From a gamma proteobacterium symbiont of Taylorina sp. (lineage in GTDB: Bacteria > Pseudomonadota > Gammaproteobacteria > GRL18): a stretch of DNA of 64,000 bases. Under the pieces are notes generated by a model. The model saw only the letters and a list, made by a program, of their open reading frames with translations, ran no database searches and was not told the origin of the DNA. Each line of letters opens with the position of its first letter. Position 1 is the first letter of the stretch. Below, piece by piece: positions 1 to 7,916 of the stretch. The stretch spans positions 1 through 64,000 of the forward strand of contig JAHXIV010000007.1 in NCBI GenBank assembly GCA_025655455.1, in the 5' to 3' direction. The position numbers were made by a program, and so were the translations under genes.

Positions 1-112
1 CATCTATAGCAAAGGTCTTTGACAGCAGAGCCAGTCGTTCTTCTATCCATTGTTTACGATGGCTGTAGTCTTTGTTAGTGATAGAGTCAAAACCACATAA
101 GAATTCTGACAT
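1..112 (-). pseudogene. REP-associated (Y1/RayT-type) transposase, N-terminal fragment
   Basis: Reading leftward from an ATG at 110-112, the frame stays open to the window edge for 37 codons. It contains FLCGFDSITNKDYSHRKQ followed by WIEERLALLSKTFAID. This is the pattern that precedes the HUH (HxH) motif in the Y1-transposase family linked to REP elements, where the usual text is FLCG-x-D-x-x-T-G, HRRQW and FAID. The family cuts and joins single-stranded DNA at palindromic repeats. The expected start of the protein (around CVSRCVRR) is missing: an in-frame stop lies just upstream and the DNA becomes a pepN remnant. The 5' end is therefore truncated at about 105-112. Whether the rest is intact lies outside the window. 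The family call rests on remembered motifs only. Confidence 0.55.
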
Positions 113-279
113 TGGATAAGTTTAACCCACAAATAGCATCGCGACTAATTAAGGGTTTTTGTCGCTGGAGGCGTTATAATGAAATACGTCAAAACCTGAT
201 GAAGGCAGAGTTACAGCGAGCATCCAATGAATCTTTATCAAAAGATGCCTATGAAATAGTGAGCAAAAGTTTAGATTAA
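112..279 (+). pseudogene. pepN: Aminopeptidase N, C-terminal remnant
   Basis: The plus strand from 112 reads LDKFNPQIASRLIKGF, then CRWRRYNEIRQNLMKAELQ, then SKDAYEIVSKSLD and a TAA stop at 277-279. This is the conserved end of the M1-family alanyl aminopeptidase PepN, a zinc metallopeptidase of about 870 residues whose helical C-terminal domain ends in this RWRR, LM-A-L and S-D-x-(Y/F)-E-(I/V)-V-(S/T)-KSL pattern. Only the last 55 or so codons are present. Upstream in the same frame there is a stop at 82-84, and the sequence turns into the opposite-strand transposase fragment within a few bases. No start codon or catalytic domain (HExxH) is present, so this piece cannot encode an active peptidase. 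The remainder may lie left of the window. Confidence 0.75.
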
Positions 280-532
280 AAATCCAGGGCATCATAAAAA
301 TATATGCTTGATATCTGACAGAAAAACAAACCAAGGGGGTTTTCGGTTCACTTTTCTAAATTCTCAGCCACCAGTCACCTGATTCATAACATCTAAACTA
401 TCACAATTATTGATTTATAGATTGAAAAATACCATTGAATTTCCTATTCTTTATATTGACTGGGATAGATCTCTTCACCCCCTGGGCAGTTGAAACCTGC
501 CAAAAAATTCTCTTCGACCGAGGCTCAGAACA

Positions 533-823
533 ATGACAAACAGCAGTGTATCTAAAATATTTGGAGTACTTTATGGGCTTACGGGAATACTGGGAGCTCT
601 TACGACGATACCCCAAGCGATTAAGATCTGGAATACCCATACACAGCATATTGATGGCTTGTCATTGATAACGTGGGGATCTTATTTTTTATTGGCCAGC
701 ATCGGACTGATTTATGGTCTTATAGATAAGCAATGGCCTCTGATTATTCAAAATGCCGCATACACTTGTATTTATTTCATAGTGGCTCTAGGCATTGTGC
801 TGGAAACAACCTCCTTCTGGTAG
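533..823 (+). CDS. SemiSWEET / PQ-loop family small transporter
   Basis: A 96-residue, very hydrophobic protein with three predicted membrane helices (about residues 8-28, 43-63 and 68-90). The first helix carries TTIPQAIKIW, the PQ-loop signature of the MtN3/SWEET superfamily, and length and topology fit a bacterial SemiSWEET. Known members form homodimers and move sugars or other small solutes down their gradient across the inner membrane. The substrate cannot be read from the sequence. The ATG at 533 has a GAGG-like ribosome-binding site about 8 bases upstream. The gene stands alone between the pepN remnant and a group II intron relic that begins directly after its stop, so it may lack its native downstream context. 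Confidence 0.8.
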   Translation: MTNSSVSKIFGVLYGLTGILGALTTIPQAIKIWNTHTQHIDGLSLITWGSYFLLASIGLIYGLIDKQWPLIIQNAAYTCIYFIVALGIVLETTSFW

Positions 824-825
824 TA

Positions 826-900
826 CAACTGAAGAACCGGGTGCGAGAAAACTGCACGTCCGGGACTGTTCGGGGGGCGCTCAAGTACTTAATAATGTAA
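826..900 (+). mobile_element. Probable group II intron 3' relic (domains V/VI)
   Basis: The text GAAGAACCGGGTGCG, then GCACGTCCGGGACTG, then GGGGGGCGCTCA at about 830-883 matches the layout of bacterial group II intron domain V. A GTGC/GCAC stem and a CCGG/CCGG stem are separated by a two-base bulge, and the start of domain VI follows. The closing arm of domain VI and a normal 3' splice site are not evident, and no intron-encoded reverse transcriptase lies upstream, since the preceding ORF is a transporter. It is therefore best read as a degenerate 3' fragment. A covariance search with the group II catalytic intron model would settle it. Confidence 0.5.
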
Positions 901-925
901 AGAAACATCATGCAGTAAATGAACT

Positions 926-1843
926 CTACGCCTGCTTACCATCAAGAATTTCAATCACTCTTGGAATAAAACGAGACAGTTCACCAGTCATTAAATTAAA
1001 ATCTGCATCAAAGTGTGCAATGGGATCTTCAGCACCATCATTATCAGCCTGTTCTAATAATTCATCAGAAAATTTTAAACGTTTAATAGCCAGATCATCT
1101 TCCAGAATACATTCAATGGTATCATTCCAATTGATGGAGAGTTTGGTGACTTCTTTTCCATTATCAAGATGCATTTGAATTTCATCGCTGCTGAGATCCT
1201 GACGTTTGCAGCGTAGAATCGCTCCATCATCATCGGATTCTTTTAATTCACATTCATCCTTGATAAGAAAATCATCTTTCAGGTTTTCACCTTTTAGCCA
1301 GTTGGTCATCAGCAGGGTGGCTAATGTTTTTGTTTTTAGAGGAACCACCGGTAAACTACCAATGCTTTCTCTTAACAATTCAATCAGTTCTTCTGCCTTA
1401 TTGCTACTGGCAGCATCGACAACAATCATTTGTGCCTGCTGATCAATATAGGCGTAAGTTCGTTTGGAGCGAGTAAAAGCCTTGGGTAATAAAGTTAAAA
1501 TCACTTCATCCTTGATACTTTGCTTGTATTTTCCAACAGGGCGGCGTCCATTTTCTGCCTGTATCAGATCCAGTTGTTCATCAAGTGCATCATTAATGAC
1601 GCTGGAAGGCAGTATCCTTTCTTCCTGGCGCAGGCAAAGCATGGTTGTTTTGCCAATGCTATGAGTGAGCTGAGTACTATTATTTTCAGCGAGTGAGCCC
1701 AGAGGAGTCACCCAGCCTGCAGAAGAAGCCTGAGTTGAAGAACAGGGTTGAAAAGACTGCTCTGATAATTGTGTTTCCAGTTGATCTTCTGTTATTGAAA
1801 ATTCTTTGCTGAAGTGATAAATTTTCAGATTTTTAAACCACAT
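926..1843 (-). CDS. rdgC: Recombination-associated protein RdgC
   Basis: 305 residues, essentially the length of E. coli RdgC (303). The N-terminus MWFKNLKIYHFSKE, the core EERILPSSVINDAL, VDAASSNKAEEL, SLPVVPL and the C-terminal KRLKFSDEL and FDADFNLMTGEL are all family hallmarks. RdgC is a ring-shaped, sequence-nonspecific DNA-binding protein that can limit RecA filament activity and is needed in some recombination-dependent backgrounds. It acts on the nucleoid. The gene lies 17 bp downstream of the umuD-like gene in the same direction, so the two are probably co-transcribed, which links RecA modulation to the SOS response. No damage or frameshift is seen. Confidence 0.96.
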   Translation of the reverse strand: MWFKNLKIYHFSKEFSITEDQLETQLSEQSFQPCSSTQASSAGWVTPLGSLAENNSTQLTHSIGKTTMLCLRQEERILPSSVINDALDEQLDLIQAENGRRPVGKYKQSIKDEVILTLLPKAFTRSKRTYAYIDQQAQMIVVDAASSNKAEELIELLRESIGSLPVVPLKTKTLATLLMTNWLKGENLKDDFLIKDECELKESDDDGAILRCKRQDLSSDEIQMHLDNGKEVTKLSINWNDTIECILEDDLAIKRLKFSDELLEQADNDGAEDPIAHFDADFNLMTGELSRFIPRVIEILDGKQA

Positions 1844-1860
1844 ATTTTATTTTTCTCGAT

Positions 1861-2376
1861 TTAGAGTGAATGAATCACATTGGTGACTACGCCCCAGATA
1901 TGCAGTGTTTCATCAGGGGCAATATCGATTGGTTCAAAATCATCATTTTCCGGCATCAGACGAACCAGCCCTTCTTTTTTGTAAAGTCGTTTAACAGTTA
2001 ACTCACCTTCTACGGCAGCAATGACGATCTTTCCATGTCGTGCTTCCATACTGCGATCAACAATAAGTATATCGTCCGGGTGTATCGCTGCATCAATCAT
2101 AGAAAAACCGGTTACTCGTACAAAAAAAGTGGATGTGGGATTATGAATAAGATGTTCGGCTAAGTCAATTTGATCTTCAATATAATCATCAGTCGGTGCA
2201 GGACAACCTGCAGCCACCTTACCACCGTAGAGAGGTATCTTGAAGCCACCTGAGTGAGCATACTCCAGAATACGCTCCACCATGCTTTCCGGTACACGAA
2301 TAGCCTTGGTTGATTCTGAAAATTTTCCGGTACCTTTCGGACGGCCTGCCCCAGTTCTTTTGCCACCTCTTGCCAT
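1861..2376 (-). CDS. umuD: UmuD/LexA-type S24 self-cleaving protein
   Basis: 171 residues. It starts with the basic motif GGKRTGAGRPKGTGKF found at the start of many UmuD/MucA/RumA proteins. The self-cleavage site is A56-G57 in KVAAGCPAP. The catalytic dyad is Ser92 (TGFSMID) and Lys129 (TVKRLY), followed by the peptidase S24 beta fold ending in IWGVVTNVIH. UmuD proteins are cleaved on RecA filaments and the processed dimer partners with the UmuC (Pol V) catalytic subunit. No umuC is present within several kilobases; instead rdgC follows by 17 bp. Either a distant umuC is served or the protein works as a regulator. I found no CTGT-N8-ACAG LexA box upstream, only a different inverted repeat at 2447-2464. 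Confidence 0.88.
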   Translation of the reverse strand: MARGGKRTGAGRPKGTGKFSESTKAIRVPESMVERILEYAHSGGFKIPLYGGKVAAGCPAPTDDYIEDQIDLAEHLIHNPTSTFFVRVTGFSMIDAAIHPDDILIVDRSMEARHGKIVIAAVEGELTVKRLYKKEGLVRLMPENDDFEPIDIAPDETLHIWGVVTNVIHSL

Positions 2377-2446
2377 GCTGTGCTCCTTAAAATTTTTTGA
2401 AATACGCCAAAATTTGAGATAAAAATAGCTTGATAATAATAGAATA

Positions 2447-2464
2447 ATGTACTTTTATCTACAT
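2447..2464. promoter_or_regulatory. Inverted repeat upstream of umuD-rdgC
   Basis: ATGTA, eight bases, then TACAT forms a perfect 5+8+5 dyad 71 bp upstream of the umuD start. The geometry resembles an operator half-site pair, but the bases are not those of the gammaproteobacterial LexA consensus. It could be a divergent SOS box or chance in AT-rich DNA. Confidence 0.25.
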
Positions 2465-2524
2465 GTCCATTTATTTTTTGTCTTTTTTCAAGGATAATAA
2501 CACCTCTGAAAAACTTAATGCTGA

Positions 2525-2632
2525 TTAACACTCTTATCAAACATAAATTTGTCACCACTGTCGCCTTGCATGAAAAAATGTTTGCAAAGCGACAGCGGCA
2601 AAAAATTTATTTGCTGAGGGCTCTTATTACAA
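2525..2632 (-). repeat. Palindromic repeat family, copy A
   Basis: On the minus strand this element begins with TAAGAGCCCTCAGCAAATAA and ends with ATTTATGTTTGATAAGAG. Between the ends it folds back: GCCGCTGTCGC near the left pairs with GCGACAGTGGT near the right, with a second stem (TTTGCA/TGCAAG) at the tip. Its two ends closely match copy B at 21336-21435. It lies between the ybiT start on one side and the umuD promoter region on the other. Confidence 0.7.
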
Positions 2633-2647
2633 CCCGGGAATACAACT

Positions 2648-4240
2648 TTGATATCAACTGCAAACCTTACTATACAATTTGGTGCCAAGCCATTATTTGA
2701 AAATGTCTCTGTAAAATTTAGTGATGAAAACCGTTATGGTCTTATTGGAGCTAATGGCTGCGGCAAATCTACTTTTATGAAAATTCTTGGTGGAGACTTA
2801 GATGCCACCAGTGGAACAGTCACCATAAGTAGCGGAGAACGGGTTGGTAAGTTACGTCAGGATCAGTTTGCCTATGAAAAATACTCGGTCATTGATACAG
2901 TGATTATGGGGCATGATGAACTATGGAAAGTAAAAGAAGAGCGTGACAAAATCTATGCAAATCCAGAGATGTCTGAGGAAGATGGAATGCGTGTTGCTGA
3001 TCTGGAAGTCCAGTATGGTGAGATGGATGGTTATACTGCTGAATCCAGAGCAGGTGAATTATTAATGGGTGTGGGCATTCCTGTTGAGCAGCATTTTGGT
3101 CTTATGTCCGCTGTCGCTCCGGGTTTTAAGCTGCGTGTGCTGCTGGCTCAAGTGTTATTTTCAGAGCCTGACATCATGCTGCTGGACGAGCCGACCAACA
3201 ATCTGGATATTAATACGATACGCTGGCTGGAAGATATTATTAATGAGCGTAACTGCACCATGATTATTATTTCTCATGACCGTCATTTTCTCAATAGTGT
3301 CTGTACTCATATGGCAGATTTAGACTTTGGTGCAATTAATATTTATCCGGGTAATTATGATGAATATATGCTGGCTGCCACTCAGGCCAGAGAACATCAG
3401 ATGCAGTCCAATGAGAAAAAGAAAACGGAAATGTCTGAACTGAAGAAGTTTGTGGAACGCTTCTCCGCCAATGCATCCAAAGCCAAACAAGCGACTTCAC
3501 GCCGTAAACGCCTGGAAAAAATTCAGTTGGATGATATTAAAGTTTCTTCCAGAAAAAATCCTTTCATTCGTTTTAATCAGGATAAAAAGCTTTATCGAAA
3601 TGCTTTTGAGATTGAAAATTTAAGTAATGGCTATGACGATCTACTCTTTAAAAATCTCAATATGCTGGTGGAAGTGGGTGAGCGTATTGCGATTATTGGT
3701 GCCAATGGTATTGGTAAAACAACTTTATTGAGAACCATGCTGCACGATCTGGAGGCTAAGTCAGGACGGGTCAAATTTTCTGAAAATGCAGATAATGGCT
3801 ATTATCCGCAGGAGCATCTTGATGAGTTTGCTGCAGAGATGACCTTATTTGACTGGATGGATCAATGGGGACAGAAAAGTGATGACGATCAGGTTATCCG
3901 GGGAATTTTAGGTCGCTTGTTATTTTCCCGTGATGATACCAATAAATCAGTTAAAGTGCTTTCCGGTGGTGAAATGGGACGTATGGTTTATGGTAAATTA
4001 ATGCTGGAAAACCCCAATATCTTATTTATGGACGAGCCGACCAACCATATGGATATGGAGTCTATTGAGTCTTTAAATATGGCTTTGGATATGTATGAGG
4101 GCACACTCATTTTTGTCAGCCATGATCGGGAATTTGTTTCCTCTCTGGCCACTCGTATCCTGGAAATTAAAGAAGACAGTATCGTGGATTTTAAGGGTAC
4201 TTATGATGAATATCTGGACAGTCAGGGAATTGAACAATAG
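2648..4240 (+). CDS. ybiT: ABC-F family ATPase YbiT
   Basis: 530 residues, the same length as E. coli YbiT, and collinear with it. The first nucleotide-binding domain has Walker A GANGCGKS (about residue 36) and [10 protein letters not shown]; its signature is the degenerate [12 protein letters not shown], as is normal for YbiT. The linker with [16 protein letters not shown] follows. The second domain has [16 protein letters not shown] and [21 protein letters not shown] proteins have no membrane domain; they bind the ribosomal E site and modulate translation. The start is a TTG at 2648, chosen because the next residues align with the YbiT N-terminus and an upstream CCGGGA can serve as ribosome-binding site. 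It is a single-gene unit, with the upstream palindromic repeat A on the opposite strand. Confidence 0.93.
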   Translation: MISTANLTIQFGAKPLFENVSVKFSDENRYGLIGANGCGKSTFMKILGGDLDATSGTVTISSGERVGKLRQDQFAYEKYSVIDTVIMGHDELWKVKEERDKIYANPEMSEEDGMRVADLEVQYGEMDGYTAESRAGELLMGVGIPVEQHFGLMSAVAPGFKLRVLLAQVLFSEPDIMLLDEPTNNLDINTIRWLEDIINERNCTMIIISHDRHFLNSVCTHMADLDFGAINIYPGNYDEYMLAATQAREHQMQSNEKKKTEMSELKKFVERFSANASKAKQATSRRKRLEKIQLDDIKVSSRKNPFIRFNQDKKLYRNAFEIENLSNGYDDLLFKNLNMLVEVGERIAIIGANGIGKTTLLRTMLHDLEAKSGRVKFSENADNGYYPQEHLDEFAAEMTLFDWMDQWGQKSDDDQVIRGILGRLLFSRDDTNKSVKVLSGGEMGRMVYGKLMLENPNILFMDEPTNHMDMESIESLNMALDMYEGTLIFVSHDREFVSSLATRILEIKEDSIVDFKGTYDEYLDSQGIEQ

Positions 4241-4296
4241 ATATTTCAGCTTAAACTTAATTTGGCATACACTGTCAGATTAAGTCTAAATTTTAT

Positions 4297-6462
4297 TTAT
4301 AATGCCAATTCAGCACGCATAAACTTTTCAAAGTCTTTTTTCAGCAACGGCCTGGAAAAATAATAGCCCTGAATAATGTCACAATCATTTTCTATCATAA
4401 ATTTCAGTTGTTCATCAGTCTCTACACCTTCAGCAATCACTTTTATCTTCAGACCATGAGACAGGCCGATAATACCTCGACACACCACCGCTTCATGCAG
4501 ATCATGATGAACATGCTGTACAAAGGACTGATCAATTTTTACGATATTAATAGGAAATCTGGTTAAATAACTCAGTGATGAATATCCAGTGCCGAAGTCA
4601 TCAATGGAAATGGTCACACCCACCGATCTTAATTCTTCTAACATTGACATGGTTGCAGGTGTATCATTCATCAACAAACTTTCAGTAATTTCCAGTTCTA
4701 ACTGACAGGGATCGACTGCGTGATGTTTAAGCATTTGTTGTATTTTCTTAGCTAGATTTTTGTCATTGAACTGTTTTGAAGAGCAGTTAACGGCAATACG
4801 CAGGGGTTGTTTATGTCGTCTGTTCCAATAATGAACCTGAGCCAAAGCTTGATCCAATACCCATTCACCTATTTCCAATATCAAGCCGGTTGATTCTGCC
4901 AGAGGGATAAAGTCAACAGGAGAAATCATACCTAACTCCGGATTATTCCAACGCAGTAATGCTTCAGCGCCCAGAATCCGTTTCTTCTTAAGATCGATCT
5001 GTGGTTGATATACAAGATATAATTCCTGATTTTTCAGTGCGTGTCTTAAGTGGTTTTCTATTGTCAGACGCTTTTTCACTGCTTCATTCATTGCAGATGA
5101 AAAAAAGCGATAAGTGTTGCCGCCTGCCTTTTTGGCATGGTACATGGCCGCTTCTGAATTTTGTATTAAACTTTGTGTTTCAAAGCCGTTATCCGGAGCA
5201 TAGGTGATGCCAATACTGGCAGAAAGAAACATTTGTTCAGATTGATCTTCTTCATTGACTTCATAGGGGTTAGAAAGTGCATTTAATATTTTTTCAGCAG
5301 CACGCTCAGCACCTTCACGATCCTCCAGTCCAACCATAAGAATCAAAAATTCATCGCCTCCTAAACGGGCGACTGTATCATCACTGCGCATCAATTGGGT
5401 TAAACGGCTGGCACATTCAACCAGAATTTTATTACCGGTATCATGTCCCATTGAGTCATTGATTTTTTTAAAATCATCTAAATCAATATACATCAGAGCA
5501 AGGTTGAGTTTAGAACGTTTAGTACTGGCCAGTGCCTGATTCAGTCGATCGATTGCCAGTAAACGGTTAGGCAGTTCTGTAATATCATCAAAATTACTTT
5601 GCTTTAACAGACGCTCTTCATATTGTTTGCGTAAGGTAATATTTTCCTGAACGCTAACAAAATGGGTTATCTCATCTCTTGCATTATGAATGGCAGAAAC
5701 AGTCGCATAGACCCAGAAAGTATCACCATTTTTAGAGCGATTATTGATTTCACCGCGCCAGGTTTTGCCAGATAAAATTGTTTCCCACATATCTTTATAA
5801 ATTTCATCAGGTGTATCGTCAGATTTAAGCAGAGATGTTTTTTTCCCCCGAACTTCATCCAGAGTATAGCCCGTCAAAGCCTCAAATTGTGCATTGACAT
5901 ATTGGATTTCTGAGTTGGCATTGGTAATAATTGCGGCAGTCGGACTTTGTTCAACCACCTGGGAAAGGTTGCGTAAGCGTTGTTCAGCTTCAATTCGTTC
6001 AGTTACTTCTTTTTTGAGCAGTAAATTATGTTCTTTTTCTTTTTTCAGTAGTTCTGCCAGCTGTTCTTTTTGTTGATGTAATTCCAGGAATATTTTCACT
6101 TTCGACAACAGAATTTCTTCATTGATGGGTTTTTCAATATAATCCACTGCCCCTGCACCATAGCCTTGCAGAAGATGCTGTTCATCCTTATAGACTGCAG
6201 TAACAAAAATAATTGGAACCTGTTGTGTTTCCTCTTCCTCGCGCAGAAATTCAGCCACTTCATAACCATTCATTTCCGGCATCTGAACATCCAGTAAAAT
6301 GAGTGCAAAGTCATGTTCCAGAGTCAATGCTAATGCTTCGTTGCCTGATGTTGCTGCAATAGTCTGAACCGGCAGACTACTTAACAAGGCTTTTAAAGCA
6401 ATAATATTTGCCGAAATATCATCGACAATCAGTATCTTGGGTTGTTTCATGGTTTTTTTCAC
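4297..6462 (-). CDS. Response regulator with PAS, GGDEF and EAL domains
   Basis: 721 residues. Order: receiver (about 8-125, ILIVDD and LLDVQMPEM, phospho-acceptor Asp present), coiled coil (130-165), PAS with PAC (170-290), GGDEF (295-465, intact RLGGDEF at about 368) and EAL (485-715, with GAEALLRW, DDFGTGYSSL and IAEGVET intact). It should both make and break cyclic di-GMP, with the receiver and PAS deciding the balance; which activity dominates cannot be told. It is the last gene of a four-gene overlapping operon (its ATG overlaps the CheB-like stop by 4 bp), so its receiver is the likely target of the hybrid kinase at the operon start. It is soluble, with no membrane segments. Confidence 0.94.
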   Translation of the reverse strand: MKKTMKQPKILIVDDISANIIALKALLSSLPVQTIAATSGNEALALTLEHDFALILLDVQMPEMNGYEVAEFLREEEETQQVPIIFVTAVYKDEQHLLQGYGAGAVDYIEKPINEEILLSKVKIFLELHQQKEQLAELLKKEKEHNLLLKKEVTERIEAEQRLRNLSQVVEQSPTAAIITNANSEIQYVNAQFEALTGYTLDEVRGKKTSLLKSDDTPDEIYKDMWETILSGKTWRGEINNRSKNGDTFWVYATVSAIHNARDEITHFVSVQENITLRKQYEERLLKQSNFDDITELPNRLLAIDRLNQALASTKRSKLNLALMYIDLDDFKKINDSMGHDTGNKILVECASRLTQLMRSDDTVARLGGDEFLILMVGLEDREGAERAAEKILNALSNPYEVNEEDQSEQMFLSASIGITYAPDNGFETQSLIQNSEAAMYHAKKAGGNTYRFFSSAMNEAVKKRLTIENHLRHALKNQELYLVYQPQIDLKKKRILGAEALLRWNNPELGMISPVDFIPLAESTGLILEIGEWVLDQALAQVHYWNRRHKQPLRIAVNCSSKQFNDKNLAKKIQQMLKHHAVDPCQLELEITESLLMNDTPATMSMLEELRSVGVTISIDDFGTGYSSLSYLTRFPINIVKIDQSFVQHVHHDLHEAVVCRGIIGLSHGLKIKVIAEGVETDEQLKFMIENDCDIIQGYYFSRPLLKKDFEKFMRAELAL

Positions 6463-7052
6463 TTCTGGCTAATCAAATCAAGTATTTTTTCTGCTATTTT
6501 ATTAATAGAGCTTATCTGACAGTCTCTACAGGCATCAAGTGCTGCCTGAGGCATATTTTTTGCCCGGGCAGATTCCGGTGACTGAATAATGCATTTCCCA
6601 CCTTGATCACAAATCGACTTTAGTCCGGCAGCACCATCCTGATTGGCACCGGTAAGGATCACGGCAATGACTCTCTCTTTATAATTATAAGCGATAGATT
6701 CAAAAAGTACATCAGCTGATGGTCTAACATTATGGATTTTTTCATCTTCTGATAAGGCAAAGGTCTTATCATCTTCAATTAATAAATGGTACCCCCCCGG
6801 TGCCAGATAAATATGACCTGCCTGAACAGGGCTTTTATCCTGAGCGATATTGATTGTGTGACCTGTTTTGTGCTCTAAAACTTCTGCATAAGTTGTTTCA
6901 CTGTTTTCAGTCAGATGGGTTAACAGGATAATGGCTGGTGTGATCTGAGCAGGAAGATGGGATAAAACAATCGTATTGGCCTCCACTCCCCCAAAGGAAC
7001 TGGCTATGATCACTAACTCAATTATTTTAGGCCCAGGATCACCTTTTTTCAT
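6459..7052 (-). CDS. CheB-type methylesterase domain protein without receiver
   Basis: 197 residues covering only the CheB catalytic domain. The triad can be placed: Ser19 in ASSFGGVEA, His46 in LLTHL and Asp139 in LTGANQDGAAGL, with the conserved YLAPGGYHL between. Canonical CheB removes methyl groups from, or deamidates, glutamates on chemoreceptors and is switched on by an N-terminal receiver. That receiver is absent here, so control must come from elsewhere. It is coupled by 4-bp overlaps to a CheR-like gene upstream and a GGDEF-EAL gene downstream. In such kinase-CheR-CheB clusters the modified protein is often thought to be the coiled-coil kinase itself; this is inference. ATG start. 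Confidence 0.9.
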   Translation of the reverse strand: MKKGDPGPKIIELVIIASSFGGVEANTIVLSHLPAQITPAIILLTHLTENSETTYAEVLEHKTGHTINIAQDKSPVQAGHIYLAPGGYHLLIEDDKTFALSEDEKIHNVRPSADVLFESIAYNYKERVIAVILTGANQDGAAGLKSICDQGGKCIIQSPESARAKNMPQAALDACRDCQISSINKIAEKILDLISQK

Positions 7053-7915
7053 TTTATTTTTGAACCTCGTATTTGTAACTCTTTTTTACGATGTCCTTGT
7101 TTCTGAAAGATGCCGGCTTTTCTATTCAGTGCGATAAAATTATTTTTTTGACTATAACAAGTAAGACTTTCCTTGGGGCTGATGCAAAGAAAACCGCCAT
7201 TGTCCAGAGACTGATGAAACAGATTAATTACCTTATTTTGTAACTGACAATTAAAATAGATAAAAACATTACGACACAGGATTAATTGTGGCCGACAAAA
7301 ACTGCTGTCTGAAACCAGATTGTGGGTTTCAAAGTCAACCTTATTGAGTATTTCAGGGGTAACACGCCCATATCCATAAGCAATATTATAATAGTCCAGT
7401 AAAGATTCCTGTCCACCTGATTCAAAGTAGGATTTTGAATACTCTTTGAGCTTCTCCATCTCTACAATCCCTTTTTTAGCGGTTGCAACTGCGGCAGGAT
7501 TAATATCAGTAGCATAAATCTGAGTTCGCGAGAGTAATCCGGCTTCCTTGAGCATAATGGCAACAGACCAGACTTCTTCCCCGGTGGCGCAACCGGCAAT
7601 CCATAATGTGATAATCGGATAAGTCTTCAGTAATGGAAATATTTTTTCCCTGAGGGATTGAAAAAACAAAGGATCCCGATACATTTTAGTCACAGGAACT
7701 GAAAGGTGGTTAATTACCGGAATAATAAAATCGGGATTACGCAGAAGATAAGGTATCATCTCTGCAATATGATTAAAACCCTGAGACTGGCACAGTTCAA
7801 TCACTCGTCTTCTCAGTGATGCTTTAGCATAGCCTGAATAGTCATAGTCATAACAGAGCCGCACTGCATCAATAAATAAATCAATAGCAATTTCACGGAG
7901 TTTATGTTCATCCAT
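7049..7915 (-). CDS. CheR-type SAM-dependent protein methyltransferase
   Basis: 288 residues from the ATG at 7915. The N-terminal helical domain has YARASLRRR-type text (GYAKASLRRRVIEL). The SAM-binding motif is IAGCATGEEVWSVAI (about residue 110), with YATDINPAAVATA after it and LILCRNVFIYFN near the end, all typical of CheR. CheR methylates glutamate side chains of receptors. An in-frame TTG at 7936 would add seven residues overlapping the kinase gene; I prefer 7915 because family members start near MDEHELREI and it follows the kinase stop by 1 bp. It overlaps the CheB-like gene by 4 bp. The C-terminal tail is basic (KKELQIRGSKIK). Confidence 0.92.
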   Translation of the reverse strand: MDEHKLREIAIDLFIDAVRLCYDYDYSGYAKASLRRRVIELCQSQGFNHIAEMIPYLLRNPDFIIPVINHLSVPVTKMYRDPLFFQSLREKIFPLLKTYPIITLWIAGCATGEEVWSVAIMLKEAGLLSRTQIYATDINPAAVATAKKGIVEMEKLKEYSKSYFESGGQESLLDYYNIAYGYGRVTPEILNKVDFETHNLVSDSSFCRPQLILCRNVFIYFNCQLQNKVINLFHQSLDNGGFLCISPKESLTCYSQKNNFIALNRKAGIFQKQGHRKKELQIRGSKIK

Positions 7916-7916
7916 A

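Noticed and set aside
149-334. 61-codon minus-strand ORF in the left scar zone
   Set aside because: It is antisense to the pepN remnant and has no recognisable motif or ribosome-binding site.
795-1178. Plus-strand ORF overlapping the intron relic and rdgC
   Set aside because: It is mostly antisense to the well-supported rdgC and has low-complexity Ser-rich translation typical of a shadow frame.
1861-2376. Prophage repressor or LexA
   Set aside because: The basic GAGRPKGTGKF leader replaces a helix-turn-helix DNA-binding domain and no phage genes are nearby; UmuD-type is the better fit.
2387-2520. LexA (SOS) box upstream of umuD
   Set aside because: No CTGT-N8-ACAG or close variant could be found; only the different ATGTA-N8-TACAT dyad is present.
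4241-4296. Convergent terminator between ybiT and the GGDEF-EAL gene
   Set aside because: ACTTAAT and ATTAAGT can pair, but the stem is short and AT-only with a 20-base loop, too weak to call.
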